Source of the DNA: Oscarella lobularis
Lineage: Eukaryota; Porifera; Homoscleromorpha; Homosclerophorida; Oscarellidae
Length of the DNA: 64,000 nt
Direction of reading: 5' to 3'
NCBI RefSeq assembly: GCF_947507565.1
Contig: NC_089179.1
Coordinates: 372,001 to 436,000, forward strand
Shown: positions 27,757 to 42,623 of the stretch, piece by piece
Position numbering within the stretch: the stretch's first letter is position 1
Layout of the letters: each line of letters starts with the position of its first letter
Program-made: the position numbers and the translations under genes
Notes under the pieces: generated by a model
Database searches by the model: none
Told to the model about the DNA's origin: nothing
The model's input: the letters and a program-made list of their open reading frames with translations, nothing else

Positions 27757-30700
27757 AATGCGCAAGGCGACGACGGCAAGAGCTCCTGGACATTTCGGCG
27801 TTCGACAACGCGCCGTCTTTGCCGCCGCGTTTGCGTCATCGTCGTCGTCGTCGTCGCCTTCAACGGGAAAGGCGGACTCGAGTTCGTTGACGAAATGATA
27901 GCGCTTCGTAACGGGCGTTTATTCCTTTTTTTCCCCAGGCCAAGACACGTCGTGTGGCGTGAATTTGAAGACGTTGCAAAAATCGGCTTCTTTTGCTGAC
28001 GGAACATTCATCACTATCATGACGTTTAACCAGGGAAGTGGCGGAGCGATTTCTCGCTCCTTGTTTGGATCATCGAGTGCGCAGCGAAGTAAAAAGACAA
28101 TCGCGTTTTCGCTCGCTTTTTTTTAAAACATTCCCTCAAAGATTTAGGGACTTGTTGGTGTTTTCATCTCGGTGAGGGACACGGCGAAGCGCGCGTCGAC
28201 GTGCCGGCGAACGCAGACAGCGCTTTGGGTCAAGGCGCTCCCGCGGAGGAAGGAGGTTATAGTCGCGCTGATCCAGGTGACTCGGCGTGCGTGAATTTCT
28301 CTTTTTAGGACTCTGCTACGATGTCGTCAATCATTGCATCTGGAGCTGCGCGTCTGATTACGTCGACGTTTGGTTGAATCCCGGCAATTTGTCCATTTAT
28401 CACGCTTTGCGTGCCATCGGGATGCCGTGCGACGACGAGTCATTGGGCGTAGCGCTGGGAAAAGAAGCCTCGATTTTGAGCAGTCAGGCAATTGACGCTC
28501 TGCTGCAGCACTTGGGTGTTATTGGCGCAAATGACGTGATTCGTATTGCACTGAAATCGCCGTCGTTGACAAAGGCGAAAATCAGACGCGTGGAGCCCCA
28601 GTTTGTTGATCGAATTCGTCGCATTTTGGAGTACGGAATCGAAGAAGGGAATCACTTGGCTACTCAATGCATCCTGATTGTACTTCCGGTATATAGAAAG
28701 AAAGAGGCTCGTTGCTTGATTTGCTTTTACCTGCCATTCTCCAGTTATTGATTTCTTCCCTGTCTTTCGACGAGGAGCCAATTGAACCGGAATCAAATCT
28801 CTACAGAATCAGGTACATAGACTGGCTTTTTATTTCACGGGAATGAGTGGACTTTTTTAGGGAATTTGCTTGGGGCTTGGCCATGAACGAAGGCGATCAT
28901 CCCGTCTATTTACGAAAACAAGCTGCTGTTCTTCTCAGGTGAGTTGCTTGTCTGGAATATTAAATTTCTCAACCACTTTTCCCTAGTTCGGCTTTACGTA
29001 CGTTCTATCGATCTGAATCGGACTTGCTTGCTATGCTGTCTGATGTACTTCATTTCCATGGTGGGAACGAGAAATTAGAAAGTTGACTTTTATCATTCTC
29101 CTAGTAGGAAAGACGCCTGGCGGATTTCTTTACGACAAAGTCCTCCTATACCTCGCAGACGAAAAGTCCATACAAACAACAAAGTAAAAGAAGATTATCT
29201 AGAGTCGTATATAAAACGATTTTTCTCCGCGTAGACTTCCTGACAATTTCGTTGAGAAATTAATTCGTTTTGCAGTCGAGGAGGCATGCACTCTTCTCAA
29301 GACACTCGGAAATAGCAGTAGCAAGGAATTTATTAACACGACGTCGTCTATGCCGGTCAGTCGCGCAGAGAATAACAACTCAGCTCTAATAGGTCCTTTT
29401 TCCCAGACGGTTTCGTCTACTGTACGCTTTCTGGTCGAATTCCAGTCCAACGTTCTTAAACAGCTCGTGCTATCGGATCAGAACGCTGTGGGCGATAAAG
29501 TGCAGGTATGAGCGCGCTGGAGAATGGAAAGGATGACGCTTGACGCTCTTTCTTGACGATAGGCTGCTATTGCGTGCATTTTAAGACCGATTTTCATCGG
29601 CTGTAGAGAAATCTTTGACGTTCTTCTCGACGTTTGCGCGTCGTGTACACAGAACAAGGAATTAGAGCGATTTTGCCACGGCATGGAAAAAATCGCCAAG
29701 GCGACGATTTTGGGACAGTTGCTTCAGCCGGCAGTCTGTTGCCTAAACGATTCCAACTTGAGGACCTTGCCGCTGGCCGATGCACTCATCGGCGATCTCG
29801 TCGTTTTGACGGTCGTAGCAAGCAAGGTTCGCGTTATTGGGAGAAATCGGATTAAAGTATATTACATTCTTTTATATATACTAGACGGCTGTGATGCTCA
29901 GAGGCAAGAGAAACGAGAAAACGACGCAGAGACAGCATTCGTTGGAGACAATGACACGTACTGGACTCGCGACACCTGAAGAGATAGAGACGTTGAGGCA
30001 AGAGGCGGAAGAAGGTCGGTTTGGGAGCATGACCTTTTTTCTTCGGCGTCTTTGAGATTCGTTTTTCAGCTCACGATTCGGGCTACTTGTCGAATTTGAC
30101 GATTCCCTGCCCGTGGACGGCCGGTCGTACGATCGAAACGATTCACCCGGTGAGAGACAATTACAAGTTCAAGGAAACGGTCACTATACCCGGCGCGAGA
30201 AATCTCTACATAAAATTCGATCCGCGCTGCGCATCGCAGTACGATTATGACAAGGTATTCGCTGAAAAAAAACGAGAAAAAGACTTCTATTTTCTTCCTT
30301 GAGGTCTGCGTTTATTCCGGAACGACGACGAGTTGTCGAAAAGTAGCCGAATACGGCGGCAATACGCACGGTTTCGGAAGTAAGAGCGTATTGGGCTCTG
30401 GATGGCCAAAGGAACCGGTCAAGGTATATATATATATATATATAAGAGACGGTGCTTTGAAGCTGAACACGTCGACGTCTTGCGTCTGATTTAGGTTGAA
30501 GGAGGCTCGGCGACGTTTACGTTCGAAATGCGAAGCGGTCGCGAGCACAATACGCCTGATAGAGCCGTCTGGGGATTTGGTTGTACAATCCGAGCTCAGG
30601 TTAGTGAGAATTCGTATGAATTGCGAGAGTTTAGTCAATATTCTCTTTAGGAATCTTTGGACGATTCTGACGGGACGGGATTGCCTTTTTTCGCCGATCT

Positions 30701-33700
30701 AGCGCTTGGTTTGTCCGTCGTCGGCTGTTCTCTATTGGAACTGCTCTACGACGGTCCCCCGGAGGCGAAGGAAGAGCGAGAGAGTGCCGGAATAATGTCC
30801 TCACCACTATTAAATAGGTAAAGTTCGTCGAGATCAGCTCAAGTGCAGAGACGAGTCTTTTTTTAGGTGCGTTTGGCCGAACGACGATACTAGCAGTGTC
30901 GATCAATTGACGAGTATGATATCGTTGGAGAAACTCGAGCGCCTGCGGCAATCGAGTGGCCAAATGGCTCCGCCAATACGAAAAAGCATCAAAGAAGTAA
31001 TCGACTCGTCTCAAATCGAACTGTGCCTCGTATCCGCTTGCCTAAAACACATCGAACTGGATTTAAATGACGACGCCGCCGCTAAAGAAGTCTTTTCGCA
31101 CGTTTTCGCGAAAGTCAACGCGCTCCTTCGCCAATTGCAGCACATAGCCGAAGTCGAATTGAATTGGTTCAACGACGTCGACGACGTGAGCGCCGGCCGC
31201 CTTCAGCCGTCCGACGCCTTCTTCCTTCACTACGCCGACTCGGGAAAAATCGCCGATCTCAAACTCCTATGCGAAATGCACGGCGTCGACGCGAATTCGA
31301 CCGATTGGACGGCGACGACGCGTCATCTCGTCGACGCTCTCGCGAAACAGGCGGCCCAGCGCGAATCGAAGGAGAAAGAGGAGAAAGCGCGCGACGCGAC
31401 CGTCGCCGACACGATTCCCCGCACGGTTCGTCTCGCTCGCGGCGTCGTCGAACGAGCCAAGCTTCTTCTCGCCGTCGTCTTGGAGAAATCGGCGTCGTCT
31501 CCGTCGTCGTCGTCGTCGAAATCTTCGATTCGAAGTAAACCGCCGGATTATTTTCGCTCCGTATCCGCTCCGTCGACGCTCGATGGTGGAGCCGAACTTC
31601 ATCGTGGATTTCAAGATCTTTTGAGACTGAAGCAATGGCAACAGGCTAATAGTCTACGAGAAAAACGTTCGACGACTTCTCTACTGACTTCGTCTCGCGA
31701 CGACTTGGTCGGCGGCGGCGGCGGCGCGCGAGAAACGAATCAAGATCGTGTCGTCGACGAAATTTTTGAGTTTATTCGCAATCAATCCGGCGACGATGCG
31801 TCGACGGAGTGTCGTTCGTTCTTCAAGGCGGCGGAGATTCGTCGTCAACGAGGCCGCAGTCGATATCGCGCTCTTGATCACATGAAACAGCTGATGAAAG
31901 TCGCGAAAGAAGTCGGAGGCGCGACCCAACTCGTATTCTACATTACACCGACATTAGCCAGAGGACTCAGGCGAGAACACGAAAAAAATGACTATAGATT
32001 GCCTATATAATAGAATTTTATTTAGTTCGGAGAATTTGAACTGCAGTGGATTGATTGGTAAGGTGCGTTCGGGCTTTGAGGAGACAATGGAAGCCGTCGT
32101 TCGTTTGGCCGCTCAATATCCAATCGACTGTCTTAATAGCATCGGTCTTCTGTGCGTCATTCCGTACACGAAAGCCGACGAACGATCGCTAATCGGCAGC
32201 GGCCTCTTGCAGCTCCTCGACACCCTTTGCAATCCCAAAGGCGTGACGAGCGACAAGGAAACCCAGCGTCGAGTCACTTCAATCGCCTGGGCCGGATTTC
32301 GCGTTCTCGCTAATCGATGCGTTTCGTGGGAACAGGCGACGACGACGGCGGCGGTAGCGGTGAGCGAGTCGGAGCTCGCTCGACAAGTGTCCCATCTTCT
32401 GAGTCATCATCTTGAACGCGTTTCGCGGTGCGGTCAGCCTGAAGCGTTGCACGAGGCGCTCGCCTATCTTCACTCGCTCTCGCAGCGCAGTAACATGGGT
32501 CGTCACATTGTCAGCCGACCGCGTTGCATCGCTCGACTTTTATCCCTTCTCGTCGAACATCGACCGACGCCTAAATTAATTCAAGTCGTTCTTCAACTGT
32601 GCCGTCTCGCTCTGCCGCTCATGTCGCCCGACGATTGCGAATCGATTCAAATTCCGTCGACTGCGAGATCGGACGGAGTCGCTTCGTCGCAGCTTTCCGC
32701 CGCCGCTCAAATCATTAGCCTCTTTGTGACGAAATTGGGAGATTTCGTCGTGCCGACTATAACCGATCACGGCGCGATTACGACGACGACGACGACGAAA
32801 AAACGCTCGCTGCCGACGGGAAACGTCGTCGCGGAAATATCACCAGCAGTCGTCGCCGTCGACGAAACGGATCGCGCGTCGGTTTTTATTCACAAACGAC
32901 AAGATCAGTCGGCGCACGAAGTGATTCACTCGCTTCTCAGCTCCGACAGTCGACCGTTTCGTCCCGGCGGCGCGAGCATGGACAAAGTGATGCGAATGGA
33001 TCGCGCGATGAACGAGACGGGTCGCGCGGAAGTGATCACCGACGAGCGTCGATTCTGTTTGCGAAAAGCAACGCATTGGGCGCAGTCCGGCTTCGTCGTC
33101 AGCGTGGATCGACCGCTCGACGAAAGCGCGCGCACGAGTGCAGTGGCGAGCGACAAAAAGAAGAAGATCGCCGAGGAAGTGTGTCGGGAAAAGAACCGGC
33201 AAATGGTCGAGTCGGTGCGTCCGTTTATTAGCGGACAGGTTGCTATTTCGATGGCGAGCGAAATCATTGCTCTTCTACGCGGACTCTCGTCGGGATCGGA
33301 AGAGAAAACGGCTCAATTCTGGGCCGGGGCTATTTATCAGGTTCTACACTTGGCTCTCAGTAAAATCCCCGCACTGGCGACGAGTTTGTCCGAGAGCGGA
33401 ACCAGCGACGACGGCGAACTTCTGATGACGGCCAAAGCGGCGATGGCGGCACTATGCGCCTTGGGAGGATTCAAGGAAAGTTTACGACCCGGTTGCGAGG
33501 TGGAAATCGTCGCCGACGGCGACGGCAAGTCGTCGCGTGGTTACATACTAAGCATATCGGAATTGCAAGGAATCGCTTCGGTCAAATTCGACGATTCGGT
33601 CATCACTCACGCTTCAAATAACGTTCTCGACGTTCCCCTGTGTCGTCTCGCGTCGCCGAGCAGCGACGCGCTGCCGCCAATAAGCGACGACGTTCTGGAA

Positions 33701-36700
33701 TTGGTCGCCAAGGCGATTGAGTCACTCGTCAAAGCCGCCGTTCCCGCGCGTCTCATCGCCGCCGAAACGGATACGACGACGATTTCCGAATACGAATTGA
33801 CGTGCGGACGTTTTCTTGCCGAATTGCGTACTCGCGCTTGCATACTTCTCGCTCGTCACATCCAAAACGACGATTTTCGACGCGTCTTCGTCGCGTCGAG
33901 CGGCGGCGGCGACGGACCGCTGAAAATTCTCTCGAGTCTCGCCGATAAGTGCTCGTACGGCGAACGGCTATCGGTCGTCGAAAATCAGTGCGACAAACTC
34001 CGAATGCTCTATCGCGATCTCGCGCGTCCGGCGCCGCCGCTCGCCGCCCCGAAACCGAGAACGACGACCAAGTCGATCGCCCCGAAACCGAGAACGACGA
34101 CCAAGTCGATCGCCTTGGACGCCGCTCGTTCGTTTCCGCGAACGCGACATTGTCTCTTCGCTAGCGACTTCACTGAGGTCACCTACATGGGCGATGGTTC
34201 GCCGGCGGCGTCCGGTCATCCGCGTGGCGTGCTTCTTTTCGCCACGTCTGCGCTCGCGTCGAGCGCTTCGTCGTTTTATTGGGAAGTCGAGTTGTTGCAT
34301 TTGGAGGCGTCCGCGGCGGAGGATCGCGACGCTGTTCAAGTATCCGTCGGGTTTATGCCGAATGTTGACAGTTCGTCCGGTCAGTCGTGGAACAATCCCG
34401 AGGGAACGTGCTTGCTGCACAGGTAAGAAACGGCACGAAGCAAGGCAATTTTTCTTACGGATTTTTTTTCTTTTAGCACTGGCAAAGTCGTCGTGTACGG
34501 CGCTTCTGTTTTGGACAAGAAAATGACGTCGTTGGATATTGAGTTGCGCGGTGGCGATACAATCGGCGTGGGTTGGTTGAGAGGAAGCGACGAGAACTCG
34601 TCCCGCGGAGCCGTATTCTTTACGCAAAACGGTCAACGATTGGAGAAAGAAATAGCGCCGATTCGAGCTCAACTGTGGCCAGTAATACACGTGCAGAAAA
34701 AGGTGAACTAAAATAGGCCTTTTTAAAAATATTTAACGTGGGTTCTCTATTACAGAACGTACGCGTTCGAGCGAATTTCGGATCTTCTCCGTTCGTGTAC
34801 GGCGAAGGGAATCAGCTCGCCACTCATTCGGACAAAGATTCTGCCGAGGAAATCGTCCGGCATTTCGCATTGCTTCCTTTTCACGAGGCTGACTGCGGCG
34901 GCGTCGAAGCGGCGAAATCTCCGACAGATGGCGGCGAGAAAAAGACGTCGGGAAAAGAGCAGCGAAAGTCCACCATTCCGACCGCTCGTCCGTCGCCTCC
35001 AATCGCAACGATCGGCTACGACGCGGCCGCATCGTCTCGATTCAAGCATCCGCCGTCTTTCGACGAAATGATCTCGTCCGGACCTTGTATTCGCGCTGGA
35101 GCGGGTCAGCCACCCGAACCGGTTGACGACGACAACGGCGGCGGTGGCGGCAACGGCGGCGGCGGCAATGTGACGCAAGAAGATCTCCACGGGCTTCTCG
35201 TCAAGTCGTGGGAAACGAAAGTCTTTCCCGTCATTCGACGTCGATTTCGAAACGAGAGCGAACGACGAAACGGACTCGAACAGATCAAGGGAGCGTTGCA
35301 GTTAGGAATGGCCGACATCGCACGACAAACGGTCGAATTTCTGTACGAGGAAAACGGCGGAATTCCGCGAGATCTTCATCTGCCGACGTTGGACGAGGTG
35401 AAACTGGAGGCGGAGAAATTCAGCATGGACAGTATCGGCAAGGGCAAAGCGGTCGTAATCAGAGCGCTTGACAATTCGCTCGCCTTGCCCAAGTTCGCTA
35501 TCATTAACATGCACAAGACGTTTGGACTCACAGGGACAGTGATCGACGTCGATAAGGTATGTACATACAACATCTAATTATACATACATATGAAATTTTT
35601 GGTGCAGAGCCACGATCTCGTTCAAGTGGAGACCTATCTCGAAAGCGAGGGAATTCTCGTCCATTATTGGTATCCGGTGAATGGCCTCGAAAAGCCGCCT
35701 CCTGGATACAGAAAGGATTTTAAAGCGTTGAGTCCCGCCAGCTTAGATAGCGTCGTATTTCATCGGTAACGCGTTTCCAATGACCATCGTCGCTTCATTC
35801 GATTCTCTCTTTCCTTTCTAGGGGACTTCTTCGGTACGAATCGAGTCTTGCTCAGCTCTACTGTCGTTCGGCGTTACTCGTCTATCTCAAATCGTCGTTG
35901 TCGTTGCTTAGCGACGGCAATCAACTCCGACTTCTCTCCTGTCATCTTCTGTCGGATCCCCAACCCGACGGAACGTGCGTCGCTTCGAGCATCAACTCCG
36001 CGCCGTCGCCACGACAGTGTCTCTCCTACGGCAGTTGCTTCTCGCCGTCGATTTTTTACTCGTTCCGGTGGAACGAGTTATCCGACGCGCTCAACTCGGC
36101 TATAGAAAAAATGATCCCCGAAGGCCATTTGACCACTCTCGCCGTCGAACTGAATGCCGTCCTTCAGACGGCACCAAAAGCATTTCGCTTCGTCGACATC
36201 AACATCACAGAAGCGAAGGAAAAGACCGACGTCGTTCTTCCCGGCGCAGCCGCCACAGTCGTAGCCTGTCAACCAATAAAAAGGCAAGAAAAACGGCAGT
36301 GAAAAAGACGATATTACGTTTTATTATTCTATAGTGGGTCTCTATCGTCGTCCAAGGGTCCGTGGGCGCGCGTTCTCGTCTATCGCGGCGACGCCGACGG
36401 CGGTAAACATCTCCAAGCGGAACGTTTCGAAGTGATGCGCTATCCGAACAACGCGTCGTCGACTCCGTCGGCGAAGTCGGGAACGACGTTTCACGGCGAC
36501 GAATTTCCGACGCTCTTCTTGCCGTGCGATCGCGTTCACGTTCAGTGCGGCGCGGCGCCGAGTCCCAAGGCGAGTCTTCGATTTCACGCCGTGCCGCCCG
36601 CTTTTCCGCTATCGCTCGCGTTCGTTTCGCTTCTACCCGACTGGTACGATCGGCGACCGCGCGCGAGCGTCGAGATTACGGACGCGCTCGCGTACTGCGT

Positions 36701-39700
36701 CGAATCTCTGACTCGCGTTCTTTATCGAACCGAACTCGCGATGGCAATTCGCGAGCTCGTTTTTCATCTCTTGGCTCGCGCTCTTAACGTGATTATGCGA
36801 CAATTGCGCGACGGCAATTTCGAATCGAAATCGGCGCTCGACGTGCTGAAGACATCCGCCGCGAAATTATTCGCGCTGACGAGCGAATTGCAGCAGATCG
36901 GCGAGATGGAAATCGACGCGAAGAAGTCGTCTGAAAGTGGAAAATTAGAATTGAAACGAGATCGATTGTCGACGTACTGTCAGAGCCTATTCGAACTCGT
37001 CACGTCGCTGCACCTTTTGCGTCGTGATTATGACGATGCGGGAGAATCGACTGGCGTGGCCGTCGCTGTCGCCACCGCCGTCACCTCGCCGCCGCTTTGC
37101 GTCGAGAAAAAACCGTCGGCGGCGGCGACCGGTGCGAAAGAAAAAGACGACGTTCAAACGAAAGCGGCGAAACGAAAACGAAGCAAAAAGAAAGTGACAG
37201 GGAAAAAAAGCGGCAGAGGACCGAGTCCAGAATCAAAGGCCGTCTCTCCACCGACGACGACTGCGACTGCGATTGCGACTGCGACCGCGACGACGACGTC
37301 GTCGACGGAACGAGCATCGAATTATCCGGTTTGGTTAAATAACGCGTTCAAAGCCGTCGATCTTCTTCAGGACGCCTCGTCGTCGTCTTCGTTGCCGTCG
37401 CCTCAACTGCGACGCGACGTCGTGAAGGATGCGTTGGTTGCGGCTGCCGAAGCAGCGTCGCGCGTCACCGTCGCCGATCGTCTGCTCGTCGTACGCGGTC
37501 TTGCCGAGACGCTCGAAGCGGAAGAAATCGTTCGCGTTCTAACGCGACACTGCAATTCGCACGGAGGCGTTTATAAGAACGAAATCTATTTGCCGACGGT
37601 GGTACGAGCGTGCAAACCGCGAAAACCCGTCAAGGAGGAAACGACGGCGGCGGCGGCGACAAGCGGCGGAACGGCGGCGGCGACAAGCGGCGGAACGGCG
37701 GCGGCGGCGGCGGGAAACCAAGCAGAGTCTCACTTTTCCGACTTGCAAGCGGCTCTTGCCGACGCCCAGGAAGCGTTAGGACTAGCGGTGGGGATGAACG
37801 AGAGTGGGCCCATTGGTAGACAGTTCATGGAAAGGGCTCTCGGTCAAATTATCATCGAAGGCGGATCGGAATCTGAAGAGGACGACTATAACGAGTATGC
37901 TGAAGCTCTGGCGCAGGAGATGGCTATCGGCTCGGCGGTCGAAAACGACGAGCTGTATCTTCCGTTTGACGTCGGTTCGCTGGCCGCAGCAGCGGCAGCC
38001 GTCGTTCCGGCAAACTCCTCAATTCCGCCGCCCGACGACGACGAAGACGAAGACGACGATGACGACGACGACGACGTCGTCGAACCGTCGGAACAACCCG
38101 AAAACGGAGCGGCAAGCGAAGGAAGCAGAAGAGTCGAAGAAGAGGAGGAGGAGGAAGTGACGGCGGCGGCGCCGGCGAGTGATTTCGAAGACGAAGACGC
38201 ACTCGAGATGAGAGTTTGTTCTCGAGGATTTGCCGTCGTTCAAATGCGATGTTCGGCTCAGCTGCCTGCGATTATTTCCGAGCTGAGCGAGTCGGTCGAG
38301 TTGGCGAATACGGCCGGCGAAGGACTTCGCGTCGAAGGCGTCGATTCGCAGCTCATGTGCAAAGACGCCGACAGTCACAAAATTCTCGAGCGATATTTGA
38401 CGTCAAAATTGGTGATCGACGACGACGAGGGAAAATTGACGGCGGTCGCCAAGGAGACGTTGACGAGTTTGTTCAAGAGCGGTGCTTCGGATATCGAGAA
38501 CGTTTGCATTGTCACGCGAAAGGAGGCCGAAGTTCGAGGCTTGTTGTACAAACTGGTGACGACGTGCGAGTCGACGTTTCCCGATCTTTTCGCCGCCAAA
38601 ACGAACGAACCCGTTTCCCTAAGCCAGTTCTTATCGTGGATTGAAAAAATTTCGCGAGAGAAGTCGACTCTCGTGTGGAAGGGCTTAATCGATTGCGGAT
38701 ATAATTTTCAATACGAGCGGTGAGTAATTCGCCCTAGGGGGATCATTGTTCCATTTCGATTTTTATTCCCTCGTAGCATCGTCAGCGAGCCGGACGGCGT
38801 CGACGTCGGCAACTGGAGCCTGTCCATGGACGCCGCTCTCGTTCGTCACGTCGATCAAACGTGCAACAGTCTAGCGACGTCGCCGAATCAACTGAGACCG
38901 GACGAAGTCATCATTGATCAATCTGAAATGGCTAAAGAAGATCTCTACGCACTCCAAGGTAGCACCCTAAAAATGATTAATTAATTAATATTGTATTTTT
39001 TATTTCTACGTAGGTCTAAGTCGCCAGGAAATCAGCACGCGCTTCTGTTTCCTTCAGAAGCTCAACGAGCGCGTCGAATCCGATCTTCTGCCTCTCGTCG
39101 ACTTTCGAGTCGCCGACACGCACCCGTACAGTCTCTCCTGGCTACTTGCTCAAGCGCGAGACGTTTTCTTCTATCACACAAAGATGATGTTCTTCAATCA
39201 CGTACTCAACTCGTCGTGTCATCGTCTGCCGGATCAGCCGCCTCCGGAAGTGATTCTCGATCCGCTGGAAGTCGTCGGAAGTATCCTCTTTTCTTTTTTT
39301 CGTGTATCTTTGTAGAATTGTATTTTTTTTATTAGGTGAAGCGTCGAATGTTCCGTCGCTTCAATTTTGTCAAGCGGCTCGGCAACTTGCCAGCGTTCCG
39401 TCGTCCAAACTTCGCGTCAAATTGGCGGCGGGCGGCGATCCGACGTTTGCGTTCAACGTGCGGTACACTGGCGAAGAAGTGCACGGAACAAGTTGGAGAA
39501 AGAGACAGAGGGAGAAAATGTGTGCTTTAGTTTTTCTCGTACTTAGGCGGATCGTTTCGGCATTTCTTGAGTCAAGTTGCCAAAGAACTTCAAAGCTCCT
39601 TGTTGCCTATTCTCATTAGCTGTCCAAGCTCTGCAGCGGGAAGAAACAAGGCAAGCGAACAGCGAAGCCGAGAAGAGCGAGAAGAATTCTGACTTCTCTC

Positions 39701-40883
39701 ACAGGGAAAGATGATACTACGCCCGGGATCGATGTCGTACGGCGAAGAGAAACTACTACAATTCTTTGGACAAGTGAGTACTAATAGAAATTCCTATAAT
39801 AATGTTTAGCTGTTTTTTTTTGTCTAGCTTCTTGGAGTTGCTCTCAGAGCCGACATGCCATTTCCCTTAGACATACTGCCGTGCTTTTGGAAAAGTCTCC
39901 TCAATCTTCCACTCAACTTAGACGAAGATCTAAAAGAAGCTGACATTTTGACATATAAATTTTTGAAAGGCTTGGAAGAGGTAACGTTTTCTATAAAGTT
40001 TCTAGAAATGACGCCTACTTCTTTTAGGTTAAAAGTGAGGCTGAATTTGCTAATTTGGGTTCGTCGACGGAGAATTACGGCGACGAGTTGACGGCAACGT
40101 CTCAACTGCAGTTCGTCTATCCGAGCGTGTCGGGCGACGAAGTCGAATTGTGCGTCGACGGACAATCGCGATCAGTCACCTGGGAAAATCGTCTGGAATT
40201 CGTTGAACTTGTCAAGAAACTGCGCATCGACGAATTGGTCAGCGAGCGACGCTTCGATGCGATTCGTAGCGGTCTCGCTTGCATTGTGCCCGTGCGCCTG
40301 TTGAATATTTTGACTCATCGCGACTTGGAGCGACGCACTGCTGGACTACCAGAAATCAATCTCGCTTATCTCAAGGTAACGCGGTCCACACGCATAGGCG
40401 CGCCCTTTTTTAACGTTTTCTCGCGAGGCGCATACGATGTACCAAGTCGGACTAATGGAATCCGACCGACACATTCAGTTCTTTTGGAGAGTACTGGAAA
40501 GTTTCTCGCAGGCACGTCGCGACGCAACGGAGAAACGAAATACGCGATAATCGATCGTTTTAGGATGAACTGAGACGGTTTGTCAAGTTCGCGTGCAATC
40601 AGGAACGCATACCGATGGGTCAGCCGTCGCGATCCACCGCCGACATTCACGTTCCTCCCTATCCGATGAAAATAGCTCCTCCAGACGGGCAGGGTAGGGT
40701 AGAGCAGCGTTGAGTAGAAGAACTAAATTTCTATTCTTGTTCTTAGGCGTTCCTGATTCTCGATTTGTTCGCGCTGAAACGTGCATGTTTATGATCAAAC
40801 TTCCACAATATTCGTCCGAAAAGGTTATGGCGGAGCGATTGCGTTACGCAATCAATTGCAGAGAGGATCCCCTAAGTGGCTAA
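26077..40883 (+). CDS. HECTD4: HECTD4-type giant HECT-domain E3 ubiquitin ligase
   Basis: Large ubiquitin ligase spread over many exons. The 5' exons are 26077-26708, 26788-27012, 27071-27179, 27207-27369 and 27423-27596; long exons include 30907-31970, about 32027-34422 and 36343-38718. The N-terminal GTGLHGTL region matches vertebrate HECTD4. A SPRY-like domain lies at about 34130-34800 (FYWEVELL, GVGWLRG, AVFFTQNGQ, WPVIHVQK). The C-terminal HECT domain covers about 39700-40883: SYGEEKLLQFFGQLLGVALR, a conserved acidic lobe, then AETCMFMIKLPQYSS with the catalytic Cys at 40783-40785, and the terminal REDPLSG identical to the family end. Poly-Gly, poly-Ser, poly-Ala and acidic runs interrupt the linkers. 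Estimated ~3,900 residues, like vertebrate HECTD4. Internal exon borders not listed were not all resolved. Confidence 0.9.
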
Positions 40884-40954
40884 TTGTTTTGTCGAATTTA
40901 ACTGCTTTGTTTTTCTAGTACGCAAGATTTCTCTGTAGTATCTCTACATATATT

Positions 40955-42623
40955 AGTCTGCCACAAGCTCAATATCTTCTTCCATGGAATCTTCACTGTC
41001 CTGTTGCGACTAAGGAGAGAGATGTTTTGGTAAAGGCGAAGAAATGTTAGCGTGTGTACTTTGAGCTTCTTGGGTTCGCCAAGTAGATCTTCCTCGGCCT
41101 CTTCTAATCGTTTCCTAAACCTGAAGTCGCAGGTACAGTTGATTTAATAAATTATTAATGGGAGTGTTTGACAGTACATACTCTTCGCTTTCTGGGTCAA
41201 ATTTGGGGTCGCGGCAGCGCTTGAGCTTTTGCTCAAAAGCGTCAATCTGTAACAAAAGGAGAGAGGCGATGGTGTAAAACAACAGAGAGATAGGGGAAGG
41301 CGACCTTTTCTTTTGCTAGGCTGCCATCGTTCTGATGGGACGCTGACAGCACAATTGATTCAATGGCTAAAATGGAATATTTTAGCTCGGTGTCTGCACG
41401 GAGTTGGCTACCTTTTATAGCTGATTCCAAGTCGTTTATTTGTTCTGCGTTTCCAAGGGCTGAAAAGTAACTAGGCCACAGTTTTAGTAAGGAGGGTATT
41501 GCTGTCACACGCCTCACCTACCCACTTAAATCCACATTTACGTGTTTGGCTGCGTGCTGTATAGCAGCTAGAGCAATCTATCAAAAAACGAATCCCTACG
41601 CGTGAAACGTTGATCTCGTTTTAGATAGAGGAACCTGTGAGGGAGCAAACAAAAATAATGCATCGGAGTAGAGTGCTAAAGTGAGAAAATAATGGGACTT
41701 TTCTCGAAGACCGTCAACTGAAGCAGCGGCCAAACCCGAGCGCGTCTGAAAAGAGAAAATTGAGAGCATTCCAAATCGTTCAGAAGAGTACTTTTATGTC
41801 TATGAGCAATCCCTCTAAAGGTCGGAACGAATTGTGTACAGCGAGATGGAAGCGCAGTCCTTGCAGAAGTAACAACTAGGAAAACAACGTCCTGCTTCAG
41901 AAAGGTTTCATTCCGTTCTCCCTCTCTACCTCATTTCGTAAAATGCATTCAGCTATGCGTTCTCTTTCTTCAGCGGGAAAAATGTTGACAAAGGAATCCA
42001 TTGGTATGCTCTCTTCCTCAACTTTGCATGCCATGTACAAAGAGGTATACCTAGTAGCGGAAAATCACTCTTAATTTTTGACGGAGGCTTACTCTACGTA
42101 CAGAATATCGCGCGGATGATGACTCATGACCGAATTATTGGCATAGAATCTCTTGAAAAAAACTAACGTCGTCGCCTAGACAGCGGACAATTAATAAATA
42201 ACATAGGTGGAAGGCGGAGCCAATCATATCAGAACACGTGCAGGTGCTAATTTAATTATTTAATTAAAAACGAAGGTATCTTTATTACTAGGACGGGAAA
42301 ACGCCCAGGAACATTGCGACGAAACAGGTCTTTACAAATCCTTCCCGCTTCTACTTCGTGAGCACGACATAACATCGATTCTTCTTCAGCGGTCAGAAAA
42401 TCTGCATCCCAAGTTATTGAGGTACAAAATTGATAGACTCAAGCACCTTCGAATCGTCCGGAAAACTACGCACAAAGAACGAAAGGTTCGTCTACCAATG
42501 TCTCACAGGGTTCGACTGTCTGACGTTTTCTACGTAGGCTCGGTTAGCTTGTCGTCTCGCCGCCTGCAGCTCTTCTACGCTGGAAAACATCCAGTGCTTT
42601 CTCTGCGTGCTCGAGTGAAACAT
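40955..42623 (-). CDS. CCNH: Cyclin H (CDK-activating kinase / TFIIH subunit)
   Basis: Regulatory subunit of CDK7, acting in TFIIH transcription initiation and as CAK. Minus-strand exons give an N-terminus MFHSSTQRKHWMFSSVEEL that matches the cyclin H N-terminal helix (about 42623-42540). Next come TAEEESMLCRAHEVEAGRIC, KRFYANNSVMSHHPRDI and LYMACKVEEESIPMDSFV (cyclin fold 1), RFHLAVHNSFRPLEG, then SHYFLTLALYSDALFLFAPS and IALAAIQHAAKHVNVDL (cyclin fold 2), and a C-terminal helix IDAFEQKLKRCRDPKFDPES with an acidic tail ending VAD. At least nine small exons with introns of tens of bases; the second-third exon junction (about 42400-42530) is uncertain. The stop at 40955 is 71 bp from the HECTD4 stop. 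Confidence 0.88.
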
